From assembly GCF_047495875.1 (NCBI RefSeq), contig NC_092460.1, positions 5,384,520 to 5,448,519 of the forward strand: a DNA stretch of 64,000 nucleotides. Reading direction: 5' to 3'. The notes under the pieces are model-generated. The model had not been told where the DNA came from. It searched no databases and saw only the letters and a list, made by a program, of their open reading frames with translations. The position numbers were made by a program, and so were the translations under genes. The stretch comes from Pithys albifrons albifrons (Eukaryota > Chordata > Aves > Passeriformes > Thamnophilidae). This document shows positions 12,901 through 27,900 of this stretch, one piece after another (within the stretch, counting starts at the first letter, position 1; the number at the start of each line of letters is the position of its first letter).

Positions 12901-15900
12901 ATGGTCCAGACCACCCTTGGCCAATCTTGACACTATTTAGTACAACTCCTTTGCCTTCCCTAAATATAAAAGAAACCAGGACAGATGACTGCAGGATGCA
13001 TCCACAAAGTACTTGTTAAGAGGAGAGAGGAGCTGATGAACAAACCCATTTGTCTGAAACATCAAAAGTTATAAGAATATAATAATAAAAACTGATGTTC
13101 TTGCAGCCATGATGATCACAGGGCATGAACAATTCAAAAGTTTACAAGGAGACTACTGTATTAGATAAACAGAAACACTTGAAGGGAAAAGCACAGGCTT
13201 ATAGTTGACAAATTCTTCATTAGGCTTCCAGGTGTTCACACTGCTCAGAACAACGCCAAGGTCCAAAAATACACCTTTTCTGTTTTGCTATTTCTCGCAC
13301 AACCCTTCAAAAGCAAATCTCACAGAAGCAAACAGTTCTGAGCAAACAGGCAAAAATAAATCACAGTGAGATGCCAGTTACAAAGCACACATTATGGCTT
13401 GTTTGGGTCATGGACATAAGGATTAGTGGATAGCAAACAGAGGATAAAAGAAAACAGTGGCAGATAGGTCGGAACCACTCCTCAGCCCATCCTGAACACA
13501 AAGCAAACTCATGTCTTGCCACAAGTGCACTCTCTGCCATCCTAGCCTGGTCTAAGAAACAGTCAGTTAGCAAAGTTCTTACAGTTTTCACTTGTTAATA
13601 AGAAATTTTTGATACAGAAAGCAGCCTCTTCTTGTCCTGAAAGATGAATTTGTAACTTCTCACTTTGTTTCTTTATTACTTACTTTTCTACCCTTTGCAC
13701 TCCAAATTAAGTAATGTCACAAAATAAGAGTTTTGGGGATCATTCTTTGGTTTGTGCTGTACAAAACACTATGAAAAAGAGAGGTATAGTTGGGATATCT
13801 TTATACTGTGAAAACACAAAGAATCAAGATCTGCTATTAGGCACAAAGCTACAGAAATTTCATTTCTTCAATAGTACAAGGAGAGAATAAAGTGAAAAGC
13901 TTCATATCAAAAGGAAGGATGTAGTACAAGAGGCTTTCTCCTTCAGGAGAAAAGGGCACAGGACAATGCAAGAAAAAAAGACGAAGAGAAGCTGTCAGGA
14001 GCAAGGAATGCCCTAAGGGATGCGGCACAGGTGGAGCCTTAAGCACCCACAGCATGAAAAAGGCAGGAGGCAGGCAGGTATCAGGGCAGGTGAAGTAAGT
14101 GACAAGGAAAGACAAGGCCAGAAAAGTGTGGAGAGTGCAACTGAAGATCATTGTAGTAAAGATGGAAGAATACTTGTCAGAGTGTATGTAGACTGATAGA
14201 ACAGAAGATTCATGTTTATAGGTCCAGAAAGAACAGCATTAGTTCCTAAAAAAAGGGAAGAAATGTAGAACAAAGAGTATCAAAAAATTAAGAGAATAAG
14301 AACTAGAAACTCCAACAGCTTTTTGTTCTGTTTAAGGAAAGGTCAAGTGTTATGTTAAAAAAATGAAATGACAGCTTCAAGAAGTTGGCTGGTCAGAGTT
14401 CACTCTCTGTGCATAGGACCATGCAGGAGACCCCTTCCCAGACCCAGACATGAGCAGACAGCAGAGAAACTTCCTATCCAGTAATCTGCAGGATGAGAAG
14501 TAGCCTGCTGTACATGTTGTTGTTGTGTGCCACATCTCTACAACTCTATAGCTCCAGCACTGACTACTGAGTTATTCCTACCTGTCAAAGAATGTCACAG
14601 CCAGTAGCTTAAGGCCATGATTATCAGTAATTGCAACTAAGCCAGCTCTGGCTGTACTAAGGTAAAGGTTCTTCTTGTTCTGAAACATTTTGTAATAAAC
14701 TTTATTTTTAGAAGCACACAGGAGAGTTTTACTTGTTGGCACTAACATCAAGAGAAATAACTATAAGACTTGGTGAGGATGAGGATGCTGTTTCTGAGTG
14801 CTGCTCATCTACATCACCTGAGAGTAAAGCTGCTCCCTTCCCTGTTTTATATTTTCCCATTTGCAAAACAGGAATGATGATAAAGGCCTCTTCTATGAGG
14901 CATTTTTGAATTAGAAAACACAGCCACTGTTGTGCAGGCACAAACAATGGTCCCTGTTCTAAAGGAAATGGAGAGGGGCCAAACACTTGGATGTAAAACC
15001 CAAGCAGAGCTGCACCAAGGGGTGCAGTCTGTCAGAAGGTACATGGCAGGCTCAGAGATGTCCAGCAGCACTGGCATTAAGGGGGGAAGGACACACCCCT
15101 CCCTGAATTCTCTCCCCCTTCCTCCCAACACCACCCAGCACAACATTCCACATATGTAACATTCTACTGCACAAGCAGCTAAGCACTGGTTGAGCTTAAG
15201 CTCCAAACAACAAAGAAAAATAATTATGAAAAACACTGGGATGATGAAAAATTTGCTTCCATATTCACATCATGTTATATTTTCCTTTGCAGTTCTCTTG
15301 TTATGCCTCTGCCCAGATGTAAACCGAAACTAGTTAAGTAACAGTACAGTTCACCCTTGATGATGCAGAGTTTCTAATGAGGGACTTCCCAAGAAAATAA
15401 TACTCAGACTTTGAGTAATAATTATTCATACAAGTTATAAATAAACACAGCTCCTAATACTTTTAATTAGACAGTTTCCACCAACAAGTTATGTTCCCTT
15501 TAAATATTTACATTGCAAAAAGAAACCATACAGCATTTCTCCAGTGAGAGAGAAGGTGAAGAGTGGCCTAAGTCAAAATGGATTTACTGAAGACCTCTCT
15601 TATTATAGCTTTTTCTTTTAGACTAGGTAAAAAGCTGATGAGGACCAAAAGCCTGAGTTTATTATACACATTTGAAGAAAAACTTAATTGTTTAAGTGTG
15701 TAAAGGTTTTGCCCATATGCATTAAAAATTACAATAACATTTGAAAGCATTAAAGCAGCTGCTGAATTACTTGTTTCTGCACTTCTGATTGACAGCACAC
15801 CATACCCAGAGGCTTCTATTTTACTACAATCCTTTGAGCATATTGGGTGTTTTATCCTCTGTGAATGGGATTTTTCTGACCCACCACCTGCAACCAGCTT

Positions 15901-18900
15901 ATTTATCCAAGTCACAAAACTTAAAGCTTTGCATACATTCTCCACACACACACAATATATCAGCATATCAGGGGTTTTATGCACCTTCCATCATATATAG
16001 ACTTAGTCTCTATCTGCCACATAGAAGCTACTTAATTATTTGTTAGCACTGCCAGAGCACACAGGAGCAGTCAACATCAATCAGCATCTTGTCCAAACAG
16101 CACTACACAAATAGCAAACATGACCACTCATGTCCTTAAAAACTGTAATTATAGAAGACAGGCAATGTAAGAAATATGGGGGGGAGACAGAAGTGAGCCA
16201 GGAGACAGCAGCAGTCCTTACAATAGATGCCAACCAAAGGGGTTTGTTTGTATTGTTTAATAATAATTTAAAAACCCCAACCACTTCCCACTATGGATCT
16301 CTTCTTCCCTTTGAAAGAAGAAATACTCAAGAAGGAGGAATACTTTTTCCATACAAAGTAGTCAACTCACTTTGATGCAACAAGGCCAACAGACAGTTTG
16401 AAACAGTGTTGTAGCTGTGAGTCCTTCCTCCCCAGGTGCTGCTCTGCTGATCCTTCTCCTTCATTTTCTTTGAATGAAGTTGATTTTATGCAATGTTGCC
16501 ACAGAAGTGTTGCAGCAGAAAGCATCAAGATAATTTTTACCTGCCAGTTTGGCCCCTGCACTGGCAAGCTGGAGATCTCAAGGGAAAGAATGGAAGACAC
16601 ATGGGGAAAAAATGAGCTAGAAAGTCTGTTTCTATTAAGAGCACCTTGTCAAACAACAACCCAAAGAAACGGAAGAGATGGGGCAGAAAAGAACTATGAG
16701 AAAAGAAAGGTACGTAAGCAGATTTGGCAAGGCACCTGCTGTAAAAGCTTTGTGAGATGACTCACCCAGAGCTCTGCTCCCCTCTCCAGCTTAGCCCAAC
16801 ACTGGATCAGAGGGATGTGCTACACATCAGGAAAAAAAGGGTGGAGTTGACAGAACATTTCCTGGGCAATCACAGGAGCAATAAGCAGCCTGTTTGTCCA
16901 CCCGCTGCAATTACAGGAACATCAACACTGCTCAAACACACTCAGCACACAAGAGCGCTCTGAAAGCTGCTCCATCAGCCTCACACTGCTGGGGTGCAGA
17001 GGCTACACCTCTGGAGTAGATGACATCCACTGGGAACAGTGTAGAGGCTCCTGCATGCCACCAAGAGCCCCAAAATATGACACCAGCTCCCTGCCATCTC
17101 TCTACTTAAAGCACAGTTCCTTAATAAAACCATTTTTAAAGGCTCACACAGCTACCAATCATGAACAGTGTTCTGTTGGACACGGTGCATGAGCACACAA
17201 CAAAAGCTCTGGGAAGGTGAAGCAGATGTGCTGTAACACAAGACAAATCTGGAATAGTGACTTCAAAGTGAGAGGGTGAAGAACATGTATGAAATTTTGG
17301 CATCCAGTTCACTTTATCAACAGACAAAAACCCCTCCATGATGAAAGAGCAAGTGTGGGAAGAAAGGGATGGAGAACCTCGTGGCACTGCTGGTTCTGGG
17401 GGACAGAAGGTAGACATGGAAGGATAAGGAAAAGTTCTCATAGCTAACGATATATTTGACATACTTAATTTCAAGCCAGAAAGAACGGGCAAGAGACAGA
17501 GTCTAAAGGCTTTGAGTTCTTCTTTGTGCTGCATAAAAGACCAAAGGATCCTGCAAAGATCCACTTATTCCATCTGAAGGGCCAAAGGCACGCACACAAC
17601 AAAGAGAGAGACAGAAGGCAGAGCATGGAGATGAAGCAGAAACTCACCTTGACATCGGCTCCCAGCCAGCTGCTGACGCCTGCCCTAGAAACCCTCCAGA
17701 AAAGGCTCCCTCCAGGTCGGACTGTCTCACACTTCCCTGCTGTCTTGTTCCCCTCGGAACAAGGCTCCCAATACCCCATCACCTTCCCTCACGCACCCAG
17801 CCAATACCTTCATATCCTGTGCTATTCATCTTTCTCATCTTCTTTTCATCCTCATAGCAGAGCTATTACCTACAACACTCCTAATCACAGTTAATTGGTG
17901 TCTGCTATATGGATGAGATCCATAATCTTCAAAGCATCTCCCAAACAAACTAGAGCAGAAGAGATTTCCCGCTCTGCTCAAGGCATTTGGCAAGAGCACA
18001 GCAGCAGACATTACACCAAGTGGCCTTTTTGTTTCCACTCCCTGAGTCACAACCCTGTGCATCAAAGATTGATTTCACACCTATCTGGGATGAATGAGCT
18101 TTCCTAAACGCTTATGACATGCTTAAGAAAAAAAAAAAGAAACAAGGGGAAGGTATGACTCACCAAGTATTTGCTAATCTATAGCTGATCTTCAGAAGTT
18201 ATTACATTTGTATCATGTTTCAGAAATAAACATGCAGATTTCAACATTTATCTCAGACCTACAGCACAGCACTCTATGGTTATGGGTTATTACAGCTGCT
18301 GGATGGACAAACCACACACAGTAGCCTTCTTCATGAGACATTAAAGTACCAAGTTACACAGATCACTCAGAAATAAAAGGCTTTCTTAAAATAACATAAG
18401 CATCGATTCATGAACTCTGAAATAATCCCTGTCTCTTCTACCAGGTATAAACGGCAGCAGAGACTCAGTAGAGTAAAGCTCATTTTGTCTTTTTAACCAC
18501 CAAAATTCTTCTCAGGTTTCCAGAAGGACCATGTTGTCTCTTCCCATCCTCAAAGGTATTTGGCACAAGAAGAGGCAACGCCTGTGCCATAGCTGAACAG
18601 ATAAACTGTCTCCCTTGGCTGGCTGAATCACTGCTTTAAATTAAGCACAAGAATATGGAAAATCCCAAGCTTTCCTCTGCCTCCCCATATTCCCCTGTCT
18701 CAACGAGGAAGTCCTACAGAACTTCAGGGATCAGTTTTGCTCCCAGGTACAGACAAGCAAGGTACAGCAGCCTCCAGCTTCCAAGGCCCAGCTGTTTTCT
18801 CATCCCAAGAGCAGATCCTAAAGTTACTTTAGGAGTTTACGAGGCGAATCCAGGCAGAATCCATCAGTATGCTGGTGATCCTTATGCAGGGAAAGGGGCT

Positions 18901-21900
18901 GTAACACTTAGAGCCAGACCTGAACAGTAGCTCCATGTTTAGGGAATCCTGTAAATACCCCAGCACAGATACTTGGCATCACAAATGTTGAAGGCTGTAA
19001 AAGCTGAGCAAAAAGAAATGCCACCTATGAAAAAAAGTTTTAAACTTCTGAAAAATCCAGATATCAGTGAAACCACTGGGCTGGGGAAGGGACAACACCC
19101 AGGGAGGTGGGACCTACCACAGCTGGTGATGCCAACAAACTGAACACCGAGAGGAGAACTGACACTCAAATACCTTAAAAACCTAAATACCTTCAGTATG
19201 TTGTTTCTATTGTATTTCTTTTATGTTCACCTTCAATGGCTACTAACGTACCAAGCCCAGGTCTTTGTTTTTTTTAAATGAAGCAGATCTCCTGACATCA
19301 CTGGCAACAGAAGCACTGCCTGAACAGAGGAACCAACAATTACTCTTAACAGTGTATGGTAATGAATGAGACAATCCCCATTAACTCAGGTTAACAACCA
19401 CGGTTTCACAGCCTATAAAAGTTCTGCTGCTTGGCAAAAGAGGAACAGGCAATCTTCAATTAACTCTTTCTTTCTTGTTTAAATATAGTTTCCTGTGCTT
19501 ACTGGAGATCAAATCCTGTTTGCTTTACTCATGAGAGCACTTCATTTTAGTGGGAAAACTCTGAGAATTCAGCTTTCATTCAAACAAAATCTGAATTTGA
19601 CTTCCGCTGTTCTTATGGCCTTAATGTCATAGGAGGGAGTCTGCAGCTTGTGTCGAGGCATTATATAATCTTCCCTACCAGGAAAATCCTCACTGTGTAA
19701 CTACTGGAAAAGAGCTGGGTGACTGACAAACATGAATCCAACTGAAAATAAGATTGATCTGTTATTCCCACTCTTGCCAGCAAGTGTTGCTGTTGACCAA
19801 GGGAAAGCAAGGATGGAAAAAAAAAGAAAAAACAAACCACAAGAACAAAAAAAGGTATTGCTAAATTTCCTTATTGTGTTTGTACCCAAATCTTTCCATG
19901 CAGAATTCTGATTCATCAGTTGAAACTCAGTGTGGCTTCAGAGGAACTTGCTTTCAATAGCTTCTGAAAGCAGAAAGCTTGCAGACTATTTTCTGAAAAA
20001 AAGAACATGCATATGATCTTCTGCAGTGTTGATAAGCACATAGCAAATGCCCAGGGAGAAAATTTGTGTGGGGAGATAACTGCAGAAACTATTCTTAGTA
20101 ACAGAGTTCTGCATCTGTTAAACTAACTCTGTTGGCACCGAGCTGAAAATTTATATTCACGAACACGTGTTCCAAATGTTGTGAAAAAGATACTATTTTA
20201 AATTCTGGTTTATGTAACCTGAAACATCTCTGAGAGCCCAAGGAGGTATTTTCGTTGTGTACTGAGAAGGAGCAGAGCCTGGTGGACCCCAGCACTGTGG
20301 GGACTCACAAACAAGGGAGGAGGTGAGTGTGGTGTGAGGGCAGCAGAAGCCCACAAGTCAAAACCACAGAAAATGGCAGAGCAAAGCCCCACCACGCACA
20401 GAAACAGGTTACACAGTCACAGGCTTAAGTGTGACTGAAAACTCTGGCTTTAAAACTGGGGGCTTGCTGGTTAAATCACTGTCACTCAGCAAGGGGAACT
20501 GATCTGTAGCAAAACATTTAATCAAATGTTCAGTATACCATGACATCCCAGCAACACAGGACTCACAGGCAACAAACAAAGCCCTTAAGAGGCCTGCAGA
20601 TGAAAATAACATGGTGCAAGCCTCGTGTGTGACAGGGAATGAGATGGGAAACTTCATCTGAACACAATGAAGCATTAGAGCTCCAGTTTAACAGACAATT
20701 TAACTGATCAAAGTTCAATACTTCTTTTAGCTGTCTTACTTCAATTTGAAACTAATGGGTTTTTTTTCCTTCTAGCCATTTTTTTTAAGTCTTCCCATAG
20801 CATTTTATTTTTGGACACTATGAGAAGCTGGGCAGAAGCTTTCTCCCCTCCCAGTACATCAAGAGTGCCTCCTAAGTTAGACCAAGAAGAATCCATGGCA
20901 AAGTACTCTTTTTCTGTAACTCTTTTGTGGTTACGCCTCTGTGTACCAAACAGAACTGGACCCTTGGATGCACCTATAAATAATTGCTGTCAAATGGAAT
21001 AAGATCATTCACCTCTAATACTGTGGCTGATATCTCATCAAAAGGCTGAGAGCAGTCTCTGGGTTTGACATTACCTGAGACCATTGCAACACCTTCCTGC
21101 AGTTATGTGACCCCATGAAAAATTCATTATCCCACACAGGAATAACTGGGACCTTTATTTGTAGAGCAGCTGCAGAAAGGTCACAGTCTGAAAGGATTTT
21201 GGAGAAAGAAATTAAAAAAGAAAAAAAACCAAGTCTGAAAGTTGCAGAGACTCCAGTAAAACTGTTTTTTTACTCAGTTCAAGAGCCAAAAGCAGTATTA
21301 GACTGTAGCACTCACACCAGACTTATTCACAACCCCTTCCTCCTGGCTTCCAGCAACCATATTCTGGTACCCAGTTTGAAAGACAGCCTCCCTCTTTATC
21401 CACCTTCTACTGAAATGCTTTTTCTAAGAGCTGATGGTACAGACTGGGCCCTACAGTAGTCACAGCAAATGTATGTTTTTCCTGCTAAGCTATCCTCATG
21501 GCAACAGCCAGAAATACCCTTCAGTAACCCATACATGTCAACAAGCTCCGTTCCAGCCCCGGCTGTTTGGTATAGCAGTTATTTCACAAGTCTCTGGTGG
21601 GACTGTAAATTCTGGCAGTGTCAAATACATTTCCTTTTATTACAAAACCCATTTTGAAGCCATCAGAAAGATTTCTCATTTGTAAACTAGCACTTCTATA
21701 TTTAGAATATTACTTGGATTACAGATTTATTTTTTCTTCCTGACACTGCAGAAATAGAGAAAAATAAAAGGCAGGAACACTAGCAGAGGCGAGCAGGCAA
21801 ATTTTCAAATACTGGAAAAAGGTTTAAGTTCTTGGAGAAGGGGACTATTCCTCTGGATTTGAAGGAATGGCCCAATTCACAACTTCCAGATGAAACACTG

Positions 21901-24900
21901 TCCCTGACTTCACCTCTCTGTAAAATGGAAACTCTTCCTCTGGCCAGGCTAACCTGCAAGGTGACTCGTGGTCTGCTTCAGAAAGCAGAGGGTCAAGGTG
22001 TTACAGCTTAACAAGAGTGAAAAACCATCAAGTACTCAGTCAGGAGAGAACCACTCTTCCATAACTCTGTATTTCTTCTCTGCTGAAAGTACAAATACAA
22101 CCTCCTGACTCCTAGGCCAAACCAAGGGAAGCAGATTCCCCTCACAGGACATCTGCTCCCCAAAGACAGGAACCTTTTAGAAGTACTGGACCAAGTTGTT
22201 TTAAGCTTTAACATGTATAGTGAAGTACATCATGACATTGCCTTTGCAAGTCAAATAAAATATGACAAATAGTTGATAGAAGTACAGATTTCAGTTTTGC
22301 AATTGAACAAATACATTAGGAGAATAAGGAAGTCTCCTGTACGTGCAAAGATGAACACAGCTTGGCATGACAGACCTCTAAATACTAAATCAAACTAAAA
22401 ACCATGACTGACAGGATAATGACTAATACCCCATGTAAAGCAAAGCTCTTTTTTATGGACTCAGGAGATTTTGATGTCGTAGACTGAATTCTCCCAACTT
22501 ATATGGGCTTTTTTTTTTCCGTCAGTTCTGGATTAACTGGCTCAATTATCCTCTCAGAGTAAACCATATCCAAGCTTTTTCATTCCTTGACTAAAACATG
22601 CTCTGCAGCTAAAACTAATACCAAGGCCTACCCAAACAGCTTAGTGCAAACAAACTGAGAGAGAGCTGCATACATTAGTTCCCAGATCTCTGGATATACT
22701 TTTTTTGGGGGGAGGGCACTGTTCCAATAGTTTCTTAAAATTACAGCAGCAGAACAGAGTGTGAAGCTGGGTGGCAGGGAGCTGCCAACACATCAAGCAT
22801 TTGCAATGATTCATTAGTCCAGACATGGACGAGTTGTTCCTGGATTTGAAATGACAAGAGGAAGAAGGAACTAGACATCCAACCTGCCAGAGCTTGGCTG
22901 ACTGGTACCCAAAATCCAGGTGCTGGGAGAATTCATGGAATAAGTGCACCCAGCTCAGCACCATGTCTCAAGTCCAGCTACTCACTAAGCTCTGTTGCCC
23001 TTGTAACCCTCCAGTATCCAGTTATTTACTAAGGGACAGAGCAACCCCAGTCCAGTTCCCTGCAGTGTCTGATTTGTTCATGAAACTGTCCAATCTTTTT
23101 AAGTCTAGTAGCACCACCTACTTCCACAGCCTCCTGAGCAACGACATTTTTGTGTTAATATCTGCTTATGCTTATTTTCTTCCTCTACAAACCCATATAA
23201 TTCTATTTCATGTGTTTATTTTAATCCAGGTAGGTATCTTGTTAAATTATGGAAAACTGGTTTGCACCTTGAAGTCATATACATTACTGGTAAAAGAGAG
23301 AATAAACCAAGAGAACAGCTATTGGCAAGGGATCACTTTGATGGTTCAGCATTTGTATTCAATCATCATCTAACTTCCCTGCTTATGTATTTTTTTTGAA
23401 TGAAAACATCACCTATTTATTGAACCCTAATCTTTGTCTGTTTTTCCTATTCAACCTTCTTCCAGGCTTCCACTTTCCCTTTCCCCAGAGAAAGGGTCTT
23501 TGAGAAGGTTTTATCAAATATAATGTATAATTTAGCCAGCTGTAGCTACTTCCAGATGGCCTCCAGCACAATGAATTTATGCACTCCCCATGAATTTTCC
23601 AATGGAGAAGAAATAAATGGAAGCAAGACAGGATTTCTAAAGCAAGAACCTTGCAAGTACCTCAGGAATATTTAATTTCTTCTAATAAAATCACACTGAA
23701 TTGGATCCAATTCACAGAGATACACTCCCAATGACTTCACCCTTGTCTCTAACCCAAACAGCTTTTTCATGGAAAGAGGGCCACAGCATATGCAGGTAAT
23801 TCAGACTGTTGGCACACCTTACTGGAATCTCTTGCCTGAAAATCCAGCCATTAACATATGGAGGAACTGGAGCAAGTGCTTTTATTTTTATAATACACCA
23901 TCTTTTCTGAGTTATCATTTTCCCTGCATTAAAGGTATTTGGCAAAACATAGAGAAAATCATGAATTAGGATCAAGAATCAGAGCACAGAGCTCAGCCTT
24001 CCCATCACTGTTATGGCACTGTTCTCTCTATAGAATTCTGGTTCAACTTGTGTGCTGCACAGTACAAATATTGCTGCAAAGGGAGCTCCTGGACAGCACT
24101 ATCAGGCAGCTCTTATAGGAGACAGATCTCCAGGTTCCTGTCTAACACCAGAAGCACCAGTAAAGCCAATTCATTACAACAGGTCTTGTCACTTCACCAC
24201 AAACGTTGCTTCCTTTGCAAGTCACATCTTAAGTGAGACCCTGCACCTGTCCAAGGCCTTTCTACCATGAATCTCTGGGCCATACTGAACCACCATGACC
24301 ACCCAAGGGGACAGAGCTGGGATCCAGAACCACTGTTTCCTGATGCTCAAGAAGAAAACCTGCAAGCTGGTCACCAACAATGCCACATATCTCCAACGAT
24401 GCTCAGCATTTCATCCCACTTATGAAGAAAGATCTTCAGAGGTTCCTCCAAGTGTACCTGCCCTGCCATCCTCCAACAAGTGTGCCAAGAGCTCTTTCCT
24501 GGGCAGGACACCAACCAGGGTTTTGCCAACAATAAGGCAGTGGGTGCACTAGGACTCCATCCCATCACACTGACAGCTCTGCCTCATTGTTTCCCCCTTT
24601 AGCCATCTGCTTCTCATGCCTTATTTTCAGATTGCAGATCTGCTGTGAAGCAGCCCACCACCTTCCTTCATGCTCACACAGCACCTACCAGCAGCACACG
24701 ATGCTCGGTCCCAGCAGGGATACTAAGTGTTACAGTAGAATAAATCACAACACAGAACAAAAGCTGTTTACAGAAGACATTGTTGTTGGAGCTTCCCGGA
24801 TATACTGCTGACAAAATAATGTCACATTTCATCATAATTTCCCTGATGTGTGCCAACTACAGAGGAGCCCTCTTCAACCAGGACAGCTCCAAAGCACCCT

Positions 24901-27900
24901 GTATCAGTCGTCAGTCTATATTCAAAGCTGCTGAGAAATAAGGTTTATATTCTGATTAATTGTTCAGGATGAAAATATGGGCTCTGACATAATGTAATAG
25001 CTATTTTGGCACAACTTTTGAGGAGCATGAGTAAGCAGCCTCTCCTAATTGATGTGCAGATTCTGGAGTGGGTAGTAACTGCATAATAGCTTCATGTTGT
25101 CTTCTGAAAGTTAACACAGATGTGAACCCTGTCAAACTAGTCCATAGTTACCAGCAGCAGCTACTCACTAGAAGAATTTAACCCTGTTTCATCCATTATC
25201 TATATTTTCTGTCTTCCACAGGAAAGGGACTAACACAGGAAGATTTGGACGTTACAGCTGCAGTCAATGCAAATGATTCCAGGCCTCAGTGGTGGCACCT
25301 GGACTCCAGCAGCTGATCAGAATCCCTTGGCTAAACTAGCTGCCATTCAGCAGCTGAGCAGCCAGAGCAGCCACGTGTGCTGTGAGACGACAGCCAAGGT
25401 GTACTAAGACAGCTTAGCTTAGTCTGTGGTCAGAGAAGTTTGCGTTAACCTGCATTACGTGGTTATTTGCTACAAACCAGGACTTTGCACACAGATAACT
25501 ACTGCAGTAGAGCTGACAGCAGTAAATTATTAGTCAGAATTAACTAAACTGTGCTTGAGCTGTAAGATGATTAGCTCAGTGAGCCAGTGTATTTGGGTCA
25601 TGGTTCCCATGGAGTAAACATAAAGCTCAAGAGAGTCCTGGCAGGTTAACAGATCACTGGCATATGCTTCTCATTCATTTAAGAAATTCAGTATGTCAAG
25701 AATCGGTCACAAAGTCATCAAACTGGACTCACTGGTAAAGGTATCACTGGCTGTAAGCATGGTACCTGTCATACTTTCTACTGGAATGCTGGTTTTAAGA
25801 CAGCAAAATTCAACCGCATACAACCAACCAACCACAGGCCAGCAACCATACAATTCACACATCACTTTTACCGTGTTTTGTAAGGTCAGCAACAAGATTT
25901 CGAGTTCCATCTAACCCAACATAACTGCAAGCTGCTACAGCAGGAGGAGTCTTGCCCACAGTCTGGTTCTCAACCCTCCCCTGGGCTGGATATTGTAACT
26001 GTGTGGCCGTAGCACAACTCAGTTCTGTAACCAGAGAGAAAATTATTTATTTTGAGCATGTGTGGTCCTTTCCCATTGAATCAGCATGATAAGCCAACTC
26101 TCCTTACAGCCATTTAGCAGCCAGCTCCTTCACAGGACTGTGGCTCAAGGCACAGATGGGCATGGCCAGACCTTCCAGCAGCAGCCAGAGGAGATCGGGT
26201 GCAGCACAAAACCACACCCCGCGTAGTGCAGAGTCCTTCTGCCAGCATTTGCAAGCTGAACTTTTACCCCACACTACTGCCTTGGAAATAAAGTAGCCAA
26301 GTAAGTGATAAGAGGCGATTTTTTCCCTTAAATGTCGTCTTAATGATAAAGAAAACAAAGCGTCTGATTTCATATACGTAAGATACAGAGGAGGTGGTTG
26401 GAAAAAACACAGAGCCTTCTGCAACTTTGCCTCCAGACACCTTCTGAAGGAGACAATAACGGAATTGGGAGAAGTGCCCCTCTCCATGATAATGCACATT
26501 ACAGGGCAAAACCATGATAGACATCATTGGTATGCAGATGTCTTTGTGTTCATGTTCTGAACTGGAGTTCTTACACAGTTTCTGATTCCCAGACCAAAAA
26601 AAAAAGGTGCATGATCAACATTTTGTGCATGCAATGTTTAATAGAAAAGGGGAAAGCTGCTCGTTATGCCTGTGGTCACCCAAAACTCCTGAGCAGCAGA
26701 AACTTGTGCAGTTTTCCAGGCTGAAGGCCTGTATCTTATATCCAAAGGCAAGTCAGCCTGTATGAACTGGTACGATGCCAGCAGTCCAGTCCTGAAAAGC
26801 ACGGGACTTACCAGCTGGCATATACTCTGCACATACATGCAATAAACCTGACACTTTATGGGGAAAATTAAACATGTCTGCCCTTGCACAGCTCTGGTGC
26901 AACACACAGTTGTGCTCAGTGTTGAGAGCAGTTAAACAGTCCTCTTGCCAGAGGAGCTGGGGAATTTCTTTGTAACAGTAATGACTGTGGTAGGATGTAA
27001 AATACAAGCACAGCAGCATGAAGAACACTACCAAATACATCACAAAGACCAGGTCAGTTTTTCTGAAGCAACTCTGCTGCTTGAAGGTGTAATTCTCCCT
27101 CCATGTACCACCCACCACCCTTCTGTGCCTCCGTCCAGCAATAAACTCTGCAGAATACCCTGGAGTTTGGGTTCAGTCTTCAGTTACAGCAGAGAAGGGG
27201 ATCTCAGCTACTAGTCCCTCTCACCCAGCTGAACTGGCCTCTCCCCATCTTTATACACTCTTCTCACAAACTCTGTGAATGCCTCACACCTTTTCATAGT
27301 TTTACTGTCACAGCCATCCCACGTCCAGATTTCAGGAAAAGCCGTACAATAAACCTAAGAGCAACAAAAAATCAGTGTGCAGCATCAGAAATCCCGACTC
27401 CATTACTAATTCCCAATTTAATTCAGACCATCCCTTAACGATGCAAATGCAGAGGCAAGGCGGTGCCTGCAAAACGCTTTTCATTAAGAACTCAGCATCT
27501 AGCCCAGCTCCCTGTAAACTGCATATAATCAAATTTCTGCACTACCCTGTTTCAGCTTCTCATTAACGCATATCTTTCATGTTTTAATTCACATGACATT
27601 AGATTTGCTGCACTAAATGAGCACCTTCTGAACTCCAGAATAAAATGGAGGTTAATTACTAAACCAGATTTTTAAGTGAGAGTAAAACTCTATTAATGCC
27701 TAAAGCAATGCTAAACTTGACAACTTAATTGAAGTGAAGCATTGCAGAATTAAACTGCCCCAACAGCTTTATTCAAGCAGCAGCTCACACAGTGAGACCT
27801 CCCAGGATCCCACGATTTACCCAGATGACAGGATTCCTCCTGTTCCAGAATCTTGCACTTGAAGTGAGATACTCAAGAGGCATTTTGTGATGGCCTTGTA

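Noticed and set aside
22894..23373. 159-codon plus-strand frame
   Set aside because: Hydrophobic and Ser/Leu-rich without motif, in AT-rich DNA with no promoter or splice context. It is most likely chance.
24295..24552. Possible processed pseudogene, suggested by a Lys-rich frame
   Set aside because: I could not match the translation to any protein family, and no poly(A) tail or flanking duplication is visible.
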